A stretch of DNA of 64,000 bases. It comes from Drosophila pseudoobscura. Its lineage: Eukaryota > Arthropoda > Insecta > Diptera > Drosophilidae. The notes under the pieces were generated by a model. The model searched no databases. It was not told the origin of the DNA and was given only the letters and a program-made list of their open reading frames with translations. This document shows, one piece after another, positions 36,497-49,727 of this stretch. Position 1 is the stretch's first letter, and each line of letters starts with the position of its first letter. Position numbers and translations under genes: made by a program. Location: positions 4,650,001 through 4,714,000 of the forward strand of contig NC_046680.1 in the NCBI RefSeq assembly GCF_009870125.1, written 5' to 3'.

Positions 36497-39400
36497 GTAA
36501 GCCAGAGGCACAGAGCCCACAGAGGCTCCTACTTTGACCTACAAAGACCTGCAGGACATGTCCCCAGTAGGACTGTGTGTATGTGTGGGAACGTGCGGTC
36601 ATTTGGAATGCGTCCAGGCACCGTCCATGTCCATCCTCTCCTGCATTTTATAGCCGCATTAAAACATAAACAAAGATAGTGGCTGAAACAAGAACGAGGC
36701 ACGTTCCGCCTGCGAGTGCGAAAAGGCAAAAGGACTTTAAAGTGCCTGAGAGCAGAGAAGTAACGGTTATTGCGGAAAATTCAAATTTTTCGCATTACTC
36801 GTATCTTTGCCGCCCCCCACCACCATCCATAGGTGTCTTCAATATCCAATTTTAACGGCAGCATCCGCTGGAATAATAAAAATTTATCGCAGGCGCATTA
36901 AATTTGTAGCTGCCGCAACTTTCACTCCGAATCTTTAGGTTATATTTTTTTGGAGGAGTAGAGAAAAAGAGTCTTTACGCCTGTTAACATCTCTAAGTAA
37001 GCTCTAAGTTGCCTGTAGATCTGTGTGTTTGTGTGTTCCGGCTGGGTGGAAAACGCTGTGCCATGTTGTGCATTTTTATTACGATTACACACGGCTCGCA
37101 CGAGACAGCTCCCCCAAATACGGAGCCGAGATGGGGCTGCGAGCATCCCCAAAGGCATCTCTCGTAAATTCTAAATTTGTCAAACAAAATATGAGCCAAA
37201 ATAGAAGCCAAAATCAAACCCTCTCTCCCGCCAATCCATTCATAGCTGCCTTTGGGTTTCTATAATCGGATTTAGCCATGTTACCTAGCAGTTTCATAGC
37301 CTGTTGTCCCTCCGTCGTGCGGATCCGGACTGAAGCGATTCATCAACTGTGATTCGAGGCATTCTTGAAGCCAGGCTGTTGCAGAGGCAGAATTGGACAT
37401 AAAGTGTAGAGTTGGACGGTTGCCGTTGCCGTTGCCTAGCTCATCCTATCACATTTATTTTGCGGCAATAGAATTTTAATTTGGTCTCAAATTTCGCTGC
37501 GAAAAGGCATTTCTCATCTGCGTATTCATTCATTCATCTAATGTCTTTTTTCAATTTGTAATTCCATATATTTTCCGAGTACTTGGCAGTGTTTTTGCGC
37601 TTTCTGATGAAAGGCAAACAGAGTGCTGGGAAAAAGGTTTATCACTCAGGAGTCCGGACCTTAGAGACTCGTATCTAGGAATTCGGCAGAATACAGAAAC
37701 CCAAATTGTTTGCTTTACTCACTCCCGAGTATGAATAAATAATTCTACGTTTAAGGCCAAGGTTTCCTCTGGCTGTGGATTCCAGTTCTTTGCGCGCATC
37801 AGGATAAGGGGGGCTGACTAAGCCCATTGCTCACCTGTCGCCTTCATCCCCTATGCCTCTGTTCCATATGTTTATGCTGGATTAAATGTTGTTGCTGCCA
37901 AACTGTAAATGGAGGATAGCGCACACCCACATAAAGCAATGCAGATATAAATATGTATGGGTGTTTTATTTATTGTATCTTTAAGCAGAGCCCAGCAGCT
38001 GCTAGAGAACAAACCTCCCCCCAAGGGACACCCACACCCCGCCGAACGGCCGCCCACTATGTGATAATGAAGTCTAGACCGGATGGCAGAAGTGCGGCGG
38101 CATTTGCCATAGTTTTCCCATAGAGCTACAGCTCTGCTCCGATCAACATGATATCAAAGTCAAGTTTTCCCCGTATTTCTGTGCTGTGTGTGCGTATGTG
38201 GTGGCTTTGTTTGGGACTTCTGTGGTTCATTACTTCGACCGCATCGTTATCATTTGTCAGGCACAAAGGAGCCCGTGTCTGTGGCGTCTATTAATTATAT
38301 GTGCCTCATCTAATTGATAAAGTGAATGCCTGCCGGTCTCTAGGGCCCAAGGTTGTTCATATTTTCGGGTATTTTGGGGCATATGATATGTGACTGGCAC
38401 CTTTGAGGACCTGCAATTAATTGGCAGCTGCTGGGGACTGCTACTGCGGTATTCTGGCTCCCAGGAACAGATACGCTTATTTGCATATCACTCATACGCA
38501 TTGCTGTACGCACAGCAGCTCAACCCTGAGAGCCCTGGCAGCTGCTGAAAATTGCAATACTTATGAAGAGTGAAAATGGAAGTGCACATCAGAGTATGAG
38601 CATCAGAGAACGAGATAAGACCACTAAATACTGGCAAAATATCACACTTTTAGACGGGAAAATCAGTTTGTTGTTGAGATAAAATTAAAAGCACATAAAA
38701 GGTTCAAAGCTTCCACTTGGCCTGTCAATGGCAACGGTCTGATCCTGTCCGGTCCCATCTTTTCCCATGTGTGTGGCCCTCGGGTTTACGCCTTGATGCC
38801 TCCATTTCCACTTACTTTAATAGTATTTTGCTCGTTTTTCCGGCAGCACTTCTGAGCCTCCAGCTACCCCTCAACAGGCCTGCCCTCCACTGCCCTACCA
38901 ATGGCTTCATTGAATTTTCACCCACAACACACTTTTGGGGCACAGTAGCTTCTTGTTGCTGCGGTCGCATTTGATTAAAGTACCGGACCCGGACCCCGAC
39001 CCTGGCCGGACTCGGCGGACCCTTCCCGTTGTCTTCCACTCATTGATGACGACGAGGACATCGATGAGAATGGTCATGTTTGTGCTTGTGCTGTTTTTAT
39101 GGTCTAACGGATTTTGCTTTTTGGCCTTTCTCCGACCATTCCCCTTTGCCTCGCACAGACTTGTGTTTTTGAAACTTTATTGAAATTTTATTGCACGAAA
39201 TTTGTGTCTCAACAAGGACAGCTGGGGAGGGGCGGGGGGAGAGGGATGGGATGGGATACGCTCAAAGGCACTGAATGACCATTAAACGCTTTGTCTACAA
39301 AACTGTGAAGCCTTCCAGGAATGTGGGCCAATAGAAAGCAAACAAATATCGCATTATATTAAAAGCAATTTCAACTCCAGCGACAAAATGCCCATTTGAC

Positions 39401-42400
39401 TTACTTCCCAGCCAGAGAAGGGCCCTCGGAGATGGTAGGTGGAGTGTGAGGCACAAGCGATTGCGGCACGTTCCTCAACTTGATATTATAATGGGCTGCT
39501 GACACATAGAATATGCAAAATGAGCCAGCCAGCCCCCCACACAAATGTGCAGAACAATTTGCAGTAATTGCACAATGATTTCAAGCAGCCAGAAAGCTTT
39601 TTGCCTGCAAACAGGAAATTATGTAGAACGCCGACAGTCCCAGTCCCAGTCCCACTCCCAGAGCGGCAACTAGGCAGGTGGGCCAGTCCGGTGGGCTGGT
39701 GGGCAGCCGGTCGCTGGGGCATGCGGAATGTGGCTGGTGCTGCTGGTGCAACCTAATTAACGGGAACACTTCAGTCACATTAGCAATGCATATTTACGTT
39801 GCAAATGTTCATAATTTGATAACACGGTTGAGTGAACAGCCGCTGACGTAGGGCTGCGAGGCTGCCGCCTGAAATTTGCACTCGATCAAGTGGAAAATCA
39901 AAACTAAAGAAAACCTCGAACCGAAACCGAAAACAAGCCATGAACTCACTCAAAGGGCGACTGACTGGTCCAGAGGGAGAGTGAGTGGGAGTGCATTCCA
40001 AGAAGGATTCGGTGACCAACTCAAGATAGCTGACCGCAAAATGGAAGGACGTTGAATGGCACCAGGATACACACCGAAACTTTCTTTGGTTCAATTTCAA
40101 AGTGTCAGATGCAGTCAGTACAACCTGAACACTAACTAGGATAGATCGAAGCCGAGCGGGTGCCATAGAGCAGGGGAAGCCGTCTGTCCGGTACATCCCA
40201 ACCCTCCTGGGGAGCTAAAACTGTCCGTGCCCTTTCCCTTTGAGCGGACATGGTTGTATGGAGGAAAAAATGATGGCAGGCATATGCCTCAGAGAATCAC
40301 TCACCATGTCCGCAACTGCGTTCGTCTTTGCCTTTTCTCTGGCTTTGGCTTTGGCTTTGGCTTTGGCTCTGGTCATTGACAATCTCTACGAAACTTTCGC
40401 TCACTGCCACTGGCGGCCCCTTTTTGTTGCCGTTTTTTTCACCCAATCACCTGTCCAAGTCCAGAGCCAATGGGCAATCCTCCAGCCTCCGCAGAGGTTG
40501 CACATGCAGAGCACAATCAATAGGATTGTATATCCGTCAATGCCGCAGTCGCTGGGATGTTTCGAGTGGCCAAATGAATTTTCTAAAAGTTTTCTCGCCG
40601 TTTTGTGCATTTCCTTTTTTCCCTTTTTTCATTTTTTTTCTCATTCCTAGACTTTTTTTCCCAGCAATGATGGTATCAAATTGAGTTCGTTTTTTTTCGC
40701 TGGGCTTTAAGCTGCTTTAAAGTACAAAAGTGGAAAATCAAGGAAATGGTTGACCCCGAGGGCGATTACAGAAATCGATTGCAGACTACGGCGTTTGAGA
40801 TTTCTCTCCACTCCTGACCCCACATGACAAATCGGCACAGACCTTTTCGTTGGGCATGGGTAGCCCAAGCAATTAAATTCGAATCGTGAAGGACAAACAA
40901 TGAAAGCATAAAAAAGACATCAGAACAAACGAACTTATGGGCAATTTGAGGCCAGCGAAAGAATGAGATGATAAAATTAGGCAACAGCAACGGCAAACAG
41001 CAGAGGCAGAGGCAGACACAATCAGGGCAGCATCAATGATGATTACGATTACGGATATTATTATGTTAATCGAGATTATGATGACAGTCATCAGCGCCTC
41101 ATCAGGCAGGCCAGGCCACAATCTGCTTCAGCGCCATCCCTGTTCCTGTTCCTGTCCCTGCTCCTGTCCATATTCCAATTCAAACTCAACTTCAGCCGGG
41201 ACACAGACACACAAATCTCTTTATAATCGTCTTGGTTCTGTACACAGAAACCTTGACAAGGCAGAGGCTGCCCCAAAGGAGGCGTGCCGTGGTCTGGCTG
41301 TGGGAATGGGGGAATGAGGAAAAGGGGGATGTTTTTATGCCTACACTTATAAATTTTTATTTGTTGGCATTCCGCAATTTCTGTTATATCTCTTCTAGCG
41401 CCTTCAAGGGAAACTCCTACGAATGCTGGCCTGTCCACCACTCCCTTAGCCAGGTCGTCTGTCTGGTTGTCCGTCTGTCAGTCGGTAAGGCCGTCAGTCG
41501 CTCTGTCCATTTTTTGGTGTGCTCAAAGCTCTGTCAATGGCTGGCGGGCGGCTGGCTGGAAGAGCGTCGAGCTGCCATTCCCAGCCGGCTACACTTTGAG
41601 AAAGTTTTCAGGCCTCAATGTGGGCATAGAATCCCGTCAAAGGGCATTTCAATGAGCCGAAGAGGGAGTGGAATCTGCCAAGAGGCCAAATCAAATTATG
41701 TCCACTTTGTTGTCCTGACAGCATGGACCTGACAAAACACAATACGTTATGCCCGAGATGTGCTCATTAGGTCTGATATGATGATCTGAGTGTCATCTTA
41801 TTGTGCTCGTCATTAGAAGTGCGTGTTCCGGTTTCTCTCTGAGGATTGAGGACTGGGGACTGACAACGATGCGTATGCGAAATATGTATTTTGCAATTTC
41901 AAAGTTCGGCGGGCCCTCTTCCACGGGTATACGAACACGGGGAGCATTGGCTGAGATAAGTTTTTTCTTCGACTTTCAGAAATTCCTGCCGTCGGTTCGT
42001 GCCTCGGCCGTTGTAATGCTGGGAATGCTGTTTGTGATTTTTCTTGCTTGCCCTTTCTTTTTGCACATTTTTTAACGTGTCGCAGCAGTGCTTTCCCCCT
42101 CCTCTCTCTCTCCCTTTCGCTGTACCTACTCCGTTGTTTGTTTTCCCGTGTTTCCGCTGCTCATTCTTTCTCGAAAGTCACTCACGCGTAAGGCACGTTG
42201 CGTGCTTTATGAATCTGCCCTGGGTTCCTTCTCTATTACGAGTACTAGTACCTTCTAGACAGCTTCAACTTACTTCTCTTCCCCTCTTCTTCTCTCCATC
42301 TATGAGCGACTCTCTCTCCTTTTTGTTGGTGGCGTTCTCCTACTTATTTCCGGGTGATTTTCAACTGCGCCCTTTGTGCTTTTCCTCAGAGCACCATTTC

Positions 42401-45400
42401 CTTCTCGGCACTCTTGTTTATTAAGTCTAATTCAATTCTGTATGAATTGTATTTGTTGCTTACATTAAGGCGCGAAGTCCTGGTCTTAGCTTCGTCTTGA
42501 AGATCTAGGGTTCCTTCTCAGGAGCGCTGAGAAGGGCTGAGTGGGGAGGGCTGTCGTCGCAGTTGTAATTACACACTTGCCCATTTCGGGAAGGGAGGGG
42601 GAGGGGGAGGGGGAGGGAGTTCTTCAATGAAGGTTTTTAATTAAAACTTCGATAAATAAGCTCAATTTATCCAGGAAGAAATTTAGAATTTAACAAAGGC
42701 AAGACAACGCTCTCTCCTGTGTCTCTCCATGTCGCTCCATGTCCCTCCGTGCCCCTCCGTATCTCTGCCTCCCACCCGCTTGTGTGCATTTCTTTGAGAG
42801 TGCAGATTTCCCCCATTTTAATTGAAATTTGCCAAGGCAAGGCGGAGACATGCTTGGTTACACAGAGGCGCAGGCAGAACGAACAGGATGCCAACGAAAT
42901 TAATTTGACAAAGTTCATTTCAGAGGAGACGGGCAAAAATCGTAAATAAATATCTATAATATTGCATCGGCCACATTTTTCATGGCTTTAGCATTTGCAA
43001 AGTGCATTCCTGCTCTGATTTGGGCAATTTGAAAAGGCTTGATTGCATTTGCATTCCATTCAAATTTGTGTGCACTCCGTTTTTGTTTCTGTTGAGGCAT
43101 AAAATGTGACAAGTGCGTTCGGGTGGGACAACAATATTTCCACAATTGTTTCAATTATTCAAAATGCGAGTGAGAAGCGAACAGCAACATGCATATAAAT
43201 TTGAGTTAGCATGTGGATCACAGGCAGGGGACTCCTCTGACTGGAGGAGAACAAGTGCTGTTAGGGTGGCTCATAAATTTTTATCGCTCTTGACATAGAC
43301 ACACACACACACGCAGAGAGCCCAAAGACAAAGAGAGCGAAAGAGCGAGCGCCAAGTAAGCACACATGAGCTGCCAAAATTGCTAGACACACAGAGACAC
43401 AGGACGCAGTGAAAGTGCCCCCAAGTGGATCGGAGACGGGGACAAGTCAAATCAATTGACGCCAAGACGCATCTGCACACAGACTCAGACACAGTCACGG
43501 CCATTTTTATTGTCATTGTGTTTTCCATGTGTGCGCGCGTGTCTGTGTTTGTGTATGGGTGAGCCATACGATTAACCTACAAACAGAGGCAGAAGGGGCA
43601 AAAGTCGGAAAAGTCTGTGGCAGGTCCACATGCGACTGCAACAGTTGCACACAGAGCCAGACATACATGCCCCATGGCTCGACCGTGTGGACGTGTAGAT
43701 GTGTGTTACGACCGACCCGACGGCGGCGACAATCGTGAACAAGGTTTACACTCTTTTGGCCAAAAGGCAAACACAACGAGTGGCGGCAAGTGAGTAAGTC
43801 TCTTTATGCCGGTCTGTGTCCCCTCTCACTTACCCCGTTTTCCACTCACCCCCTCCAGTGTCTCTGGTTTGTTTGTGTTTAATTTGCGGTTCAACAGATG
43901 CCGACAGTCGATGACAGGGCAACCCCTCGGGGCACTCGGGACTGCAGCGCGAAAAATCTGCACCTGCCCCAGCTCCAGCTCCAGAGCCAGCCCCGAACAC
44001 CACTCCCTCTTGCGCCTGATTAAGTTTTTGCATTAATTTTCTTGCATCCTCGATGATGTCCGCCCCCCAGATCGGAGCTTTAGCCCTCGTCCTCGCCATG
44101 CTCTGCCTTGTTTGCTTAGCCATTAGCTGTGGAAGCTGTGACCCGCGTGGCATGGCTTTGGCTTTGAGGTTGCGGGCGGGCTCCTAGCCGTTTACTGACC
44201 TTTCTCTCCGCAGCTTCTTCTTCGGCTTCTGCCAGATTTTGCCTTGCTGGCTTTTCACGCTTCGGCTGCAATCAAATTTATAGGATGCCCCCTGAAACTT
44301 CTCCCCCTTCATCAGCAGCACACAAATCGCACAAAGTCGATTACGAAATTTGCGTGTGGAAGGCAACCTTTTCTTGATTGCGAAAGCACAGAGGATTCGA
44401 TTAGGATACGATTGCAGCACTCGATATGGCCAGCAGTAGCGATAGATTGAGGAGTACACACTCGTACACACTATAAGATGTAGAATCTAAGCACCTTTTG
44501 ATAGCACTCGTTTGGCCAACTCAATTATGGAAATTTCCCCTGTTGCTGCCCTTTTTCCGCTCTCCAATTAGCCGCATGGCGCGAATCCAATCTACATCAA
44601 ACTCTTGTTCCAACTTGCCATTGTTTCTAGTTGCAAACTGCGATGTGGCTGCTGTTGTGGCAATTGCAGAGTTTGCTCATTAAGTCCTCGCTGAGGACTC
44701 ACTCCGCTTGCCTCCCCGGACTGGGAACGCGCCAAGTGTAAAGTGTTTGCCCAAGTGGCGGACGGCCAAAAGAACGCGACCTCGCCCCTCAAAGCTTATT
44801 TTTAGATACGAGTACCTCAACAAAGTTTTTAATAACACTTAAGTCGAGCAGATAAAAGGTGTGCGCCAGGATATTCGCCGGGCAATGCAATAGGAGGGGA
44901 GGTGGCAGACACTCACTTGAACCCAGCTCCCTGGTCGCTGTTCTCGTCGGTCATTTGCTGTGATTAGTTTAAATGTGTAACAGGTAGTGACCCATTTTCC
45001 GCACACCATTGAACCAGAAAGAGGATAAGGCTTTAAAGACCAGCCACCGCGGGGAAAGTGCTCCGGATACACTCAACGGATAAAAGAGACGAAAAAGACA
45101 ACCGATGTTACTACGTTTTCAAAAACTTACACTCATTTTACTACAAAAATGTAGGATAGGATGGGACAGAAAATAGGATTATTATGTTGATTTGTTGATT
45201 TTTCTCAGTGTAGCTTGGGGTCTGCGCTTGTGAGAGTTTGTATCCATGTCGGCAAGAGATGCTCGCGTGAGTTGAATCCACTTTTTGAAGCCAGCAGCTC
45301 GTTTCACGAAGATTAACATCAAGCACACCTCTGGGGGCGTCATGTGTGCGTGGAGGGCGTGTTAGACGGAGCCATAAAGAGCCGCCATCATCGCTGTAAT

Positions 45401-48400
45401 CAACACTTTAAGGCCAACACGCTTGTTGGCCCCGTTTTGGCGCCACCACTTTGTAATCATGAAGCTGTGTCGACGACCCTTAGAGCGACGAGAGAAAGGG
45501 GTATTGTACGACGGGACGCCAGCCTGACCAGAATCGACATTGGTATTGCCACCAGCCTCATAAAATAATTTGTTTATAGCTGCGACCGTTTTTGGCCCCA
45601 TTAGCAGTTCAAATCCATGGCAATAAATCTCCGAGCTGGAGGCAGGCCAGGCGAACTCCTTTGCAACCACGTACTTTGCAACCCAACGCCTGATGCCTGA
45701 TGCCAGATGCCAGATGGCAGATGACGCGTCGCCCGTTTGTGTGTGCAACATAAAAGCGTATTTTATGATTTAAGCACCACAAAGCCACAGGACGCACAGC
45801 CCACGGCCGACGGCATAGACACACATGCGGAAAGTAATCACACATAAAACGTGATACTTTACTACAAATTCGACATTGGGCCCAATAAAGTTTCCCAATT
45901 GTTGGGCTGGCTCAATTTCGTCGCACAAAATAACACAAAATAAATTGCATTTTGTGGATTTTGCATTAACAAATTGCAAACAAATGAAGTTTCCTCTAAA
46001 AACAATCTCAATTAGTTGTGGTCCGAGTGCTGCTGGGCACAGCATTCCGGCCAGAGCCTTTCCAAGTGTATGGGGCCCAAGCTAAGTTCACTCGAAGAAA
46101 AGCAGGGAGCGAACTAAAACCCTTCGGGCTAAGAAACAGTTCAGGTTATCTTTGAGCCTCACAGCACTATTCCATCATATCCTCCTAGAAAACCAGAAAG
46201 AAATGATAGGTATTTTCGTGATAAAACATGAAATAACACCCTTCTTTATGGCTAATCGATCCACAAAGTGAATGTGTGCCATCAATCCTTTGTGGCACAT
46301 ATTTCTCGCTGTGTGGCTGCGGATAGCTAAAGGTTAACGCATGTCCATCATCCGCAACTGAGGCAGTCAACATGGCTCCGGTGCGATCGAGCGGAAGTAC
46401 GCAACCTCACACAAGCACACACACACCACACGCACACGCACACATACACTTACATATTCGGGACCCCAAGCCCTGGCAAACTTTTCTGCGGAAGCTTTTG
46501 TAAGAGCGGTTTCGAAGAAGTTTTGATCTGCCTGCGGCATTTGAGGCATTTTAATCAACTATTGGCCACTGAAGGCAGCTTGGCATGGGGCTAATAAATA
46601 TTGGGAAACTCTCTGGCCCCCAGTGATTGGCGTGCCCTGGACTGTGTCCAGATGCAGATGGGAAAGTTACGGACAGACGGACTGTATCTACATATCTCTC
46701 TTTTCCGTTTTAATTCCCCAGAGATACTAGCAGTTTTTACAGTCAGTCGGGGGGTTGTTATCATGTCACATGCTCCATCTTGCCATTGCACACAAATCCT
46801 TGACTCCTTGAGTGCATCGTTCTGCCCCATTGGTGTGGGAAGCAGGCAAATGTGCTTTTGATGACATTTTAAATGCCGTCCGTCCTGTCAGGGAATGCCA
46901 AAGCAGCAAGAGCATCAGCACTAGCATCAACCACTCTGGCCTGATCCCGATCCAACCTTCATGAAGCTAATCAACCCCTTTTCCCTATTTTCAATTCACG
47001 TGTTTTCCAGCTTGTGATTCCGTTTTGGCTTTTGGCCTCAAAAGAGAGCTCAACTCATTCGTAGAAATCGAAAGGGGAAAAACATAAATTGGTTTCCAAC
47101 AAAGCTAGCATAAAAAAAAAAGAAAAAGAGGGACGCAGCAATTTTCTGCTTTCTTTTCTGTGATTTTTCCCTGTCTGATGCTTTTGAAAACATTTGCAGT
47201 TTTCGGGTGCTCGAGCAGACACGTCCTGCAAAAGTTTCCAGAGGTCCCTCGCTCTTTGAGTTGTTGATGACATGTTTGGGTGCCAGATAGAAACAACAGA
47301 AAATGTCAACAGCAGGAACGTTTTCATTTGCGGAAAACAGGAAAAATTAATTCAAGTTCCGCTCGCTCCTTCAGCACGCTGTGCTTTAAAATGTAAAGCG
47401 AAAACTTTTGGCCGGTCCCGCAGTTCTTTTACAATATATTTATGTATGTTCTCTCCGGCCCCGACACCAGTCCCGCTCCCGGTCCCGGTCCCGGTCCCGG
47501 TCCCGGTCCCGCCCCCGGCCCATGCCCAGGCACAGATGTCGCTGGTACTCGTACTCGTAGGTTGCCTACTGTCTTGCGACTTCTGCGTGGGCCTAGCAGA
47601 TTTAATTAAATTTTTCTGTGTAGCGGAAAAGATTGTCAGGGCTGCTGCGTGCGCCAAAGTTCGCCGGGTTGCTGGGGCACTCGGAAGTGAATTAAATTCT
47701 AAGATAGATAGTCCCCCATGGCATACGCATATTGATATTCCCCCGCCCTTCCATGCAATTAGCATCATGACTCCGATGCATTCAGAGTTTCTCTCCAGCT
47801 CTTACACACTACGAGAGCATCACGTCGCATTAGCCAGTGAAAAAGCGTCCTGGCCTATTCCTGGCCCCCTTTACGCAGGTTCTTTGAGAGCGATGCAAAT
47901 GAATATGCACTCACCACCTGTGTGGCCGGCAGCGCAGGGATTTCCAAAACGGTGAGACGGGTGAAGCAAGGAACATGTTGTGTGGAGCAACAAACTTCAC
48001 TGGCAGACAGATTTCCCATTAAAGTTTATCATCATCACAATGTAAATGGCGGTGAATTTGCATAGACACCGTTCCTTCCAGAGAAGCGGCAGAGTCAAGC
48101 AAACGAGCAATAATCTTCGTTATTTTCCTGCATCAGAATCAGAACTACCCTACACTCGTACTTAGACTGCTGATAAACACTTCATTAGTATTCCAGAATG
48201 AACCCAGCAATTAGATATCCTACCAACTGGCTCAACTGTCCGTAAAGAGCACCTGGCACGGAGGAAAGAGAGAGTTCGTGCCGAACAGAAGTGAAACAAC
48301 GTTCAGCAATCGGAGCTGGTCTGTCGCCTCTGGTGGCGCATACTGCCAAAGTATCTGTGGCACGGGAGCAGTTTGGTAGTTCCCCGTGTGCATTTATTAG

Positions 48401-49298
48401 CATTGCAGTAATTAGCGCATGATGCACGCCGTGCACCTAAACTCTGAAGCTATTATCTGTTGGCAGGTGTTGAATATTCAGTTACGTATTTATCAAAATT
48501 TTTGCCAGCTATGTGCAGTGGCCCCAAGCCGACCCCAAGCCCCCGCAATATGTGCACTTGCCTGGAATAGATTGCATTTTCCCTGGAAACCTAATTATAT
48601 CATGTTGCAATTAGAGGAGGTGGAGGTGGAGGTGGATGGAGAGCAGACTGCCGTGTAGTTGTGCGAGTGTAGCCGGCGTGCTGCCCAGGTGCAAACTGCT
48701 CTTGACTTGGAAAAAAGCTTGAAAATTGAATTGGCTCCGTGCACTTAGCATGCAGGAGTACGAGTACGAGTACGAGTACTCCCACGTATAGACATGGTAA
48801 AGGGCCTTCCGTATCCTTTGCTTCGACTGTAGTATCTGTGTGCTGTTTCATAAGCCATATGCACTATCTGCTACTATATTTAGACTGCCTGAATGGCGTA
48901 CAAGTACGCCCTTCATCCATCCCTGCACACGGCGGGCGGGCATCCACAGCAGGCACTCCACCCGCTGCATCCTAGTGGACTGCGATGATTCAGATGGCTG
49001 GACGTGGCTTCTGGCTTCTGTATCGATGTGGGTTTATTTGGCCTGCACTACACGCTTATCTGATTTGCGAGGCAAGCACGTGAGCCGATTATGATTACAT
49101 ACGAGTGGAGGCTGCCGTTGCAATTGCGGTTGCAATCATGCAGCTGCTTTTGCAGATACTTTTGGTTCGAGCTGCGCAATTTGTTGAGCATTCCCGGCAG
49201 CATTTCAAAATAGGAAAAGTTTGAATTGGAGCTCTGGGGGGCTATAAGCCGAAGATTAAATTTTACCTAAACATTTCCTGCTTTTTGTTTACTTTTAG
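36497..49298 (+). other. Large first intron (12.8 kb), non-coding
   Basis: I find no exon with splice sites and conserved coding content. Longer open frames (40240-40650, 42044-42424, 47272-47955) are built from simple repeats such as GGCTTT at 40340-40373 and GGTCCC at 47479-47510, or from pyrimidine tracts. A GGGGGA run lies at 42590-42618. Conserved enhancers may be present but cannot be seen from one sequence. Confidence 0.45.
47479..47510. repeat. (GGTCCC)n hexanucleotide repeat
   Basis: About five consecutive GGTCCC units. They create a Pro/Val-rich open frame that is not a gene. Confidence 0.85.
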
Positions 49299-49727
49299 CA
49301 CAACGCGGCCACCCTCGAGCGGATGCGGAAGTCGCTAAAGCGGAAGTCCGCACGGTTCTAGCTGTTGGGGAAATAGCAGAGGGGAAAGTGGTGCCAGAAC
49401 ATCCACATTAAAACGGAAAACGGAAATCAAACTAAAGTGTGACGCCACACTCGGACTCATAATGTTCGAACCCAAGCTGCTCCAGAAACAGAAACACACC
49501 AGCAATAAAACATAATGTTGAAGCAGCAGTAGCTGTAGCTGTAGCACTGAGGCAGAAAGAACACACACAAATGTACACAGAGCCAAAGGCATTCCATTGA
49601 AAGTAAACGACAAAGAAGGATCCTCTTGCACCAGAGCCAGGAGCAGAGCCTCTCAAGTGAGGCCAATTCCTTGAGCGACAAACGATTTACAGTCTAAACA
49701 GACGACGACGACGGCGACTGGGACAAA
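49299..49727 (+). other. 5' UTR of the RASD-like gene with four upstream ORFs
   Basis: It starts after the acceptor GTTTACTTTTAG. It contains short ATG-initiated frames at 49323-49361, 49462-49515, 49515-49532 and 49571-49600, all closed before the main ATG at 49728. The main ATG has a good fly context (ACAAAATGG). Confidence 0.6.

Noticed and set aside
40240-40650. 136-codon open frame with a hydrophobic ALALALAL segment
   Set aside because: The segment is the translation of a GGCTTT microsatellite, not a membrane helix of a real protein.
42044-42424. 126-codon open frame
   Set aside because: It comes from a pyrimidine-rich stretch (Phe/Leu/Ser/Pro) with no other support.
47272-47955. 227-codon plus-strand open frame
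   Set aside because: Its middle is a Pro-Val repeat from (GGTCCC)n and the rest has no conserved look. The minus strand is open across the same repeat as well.
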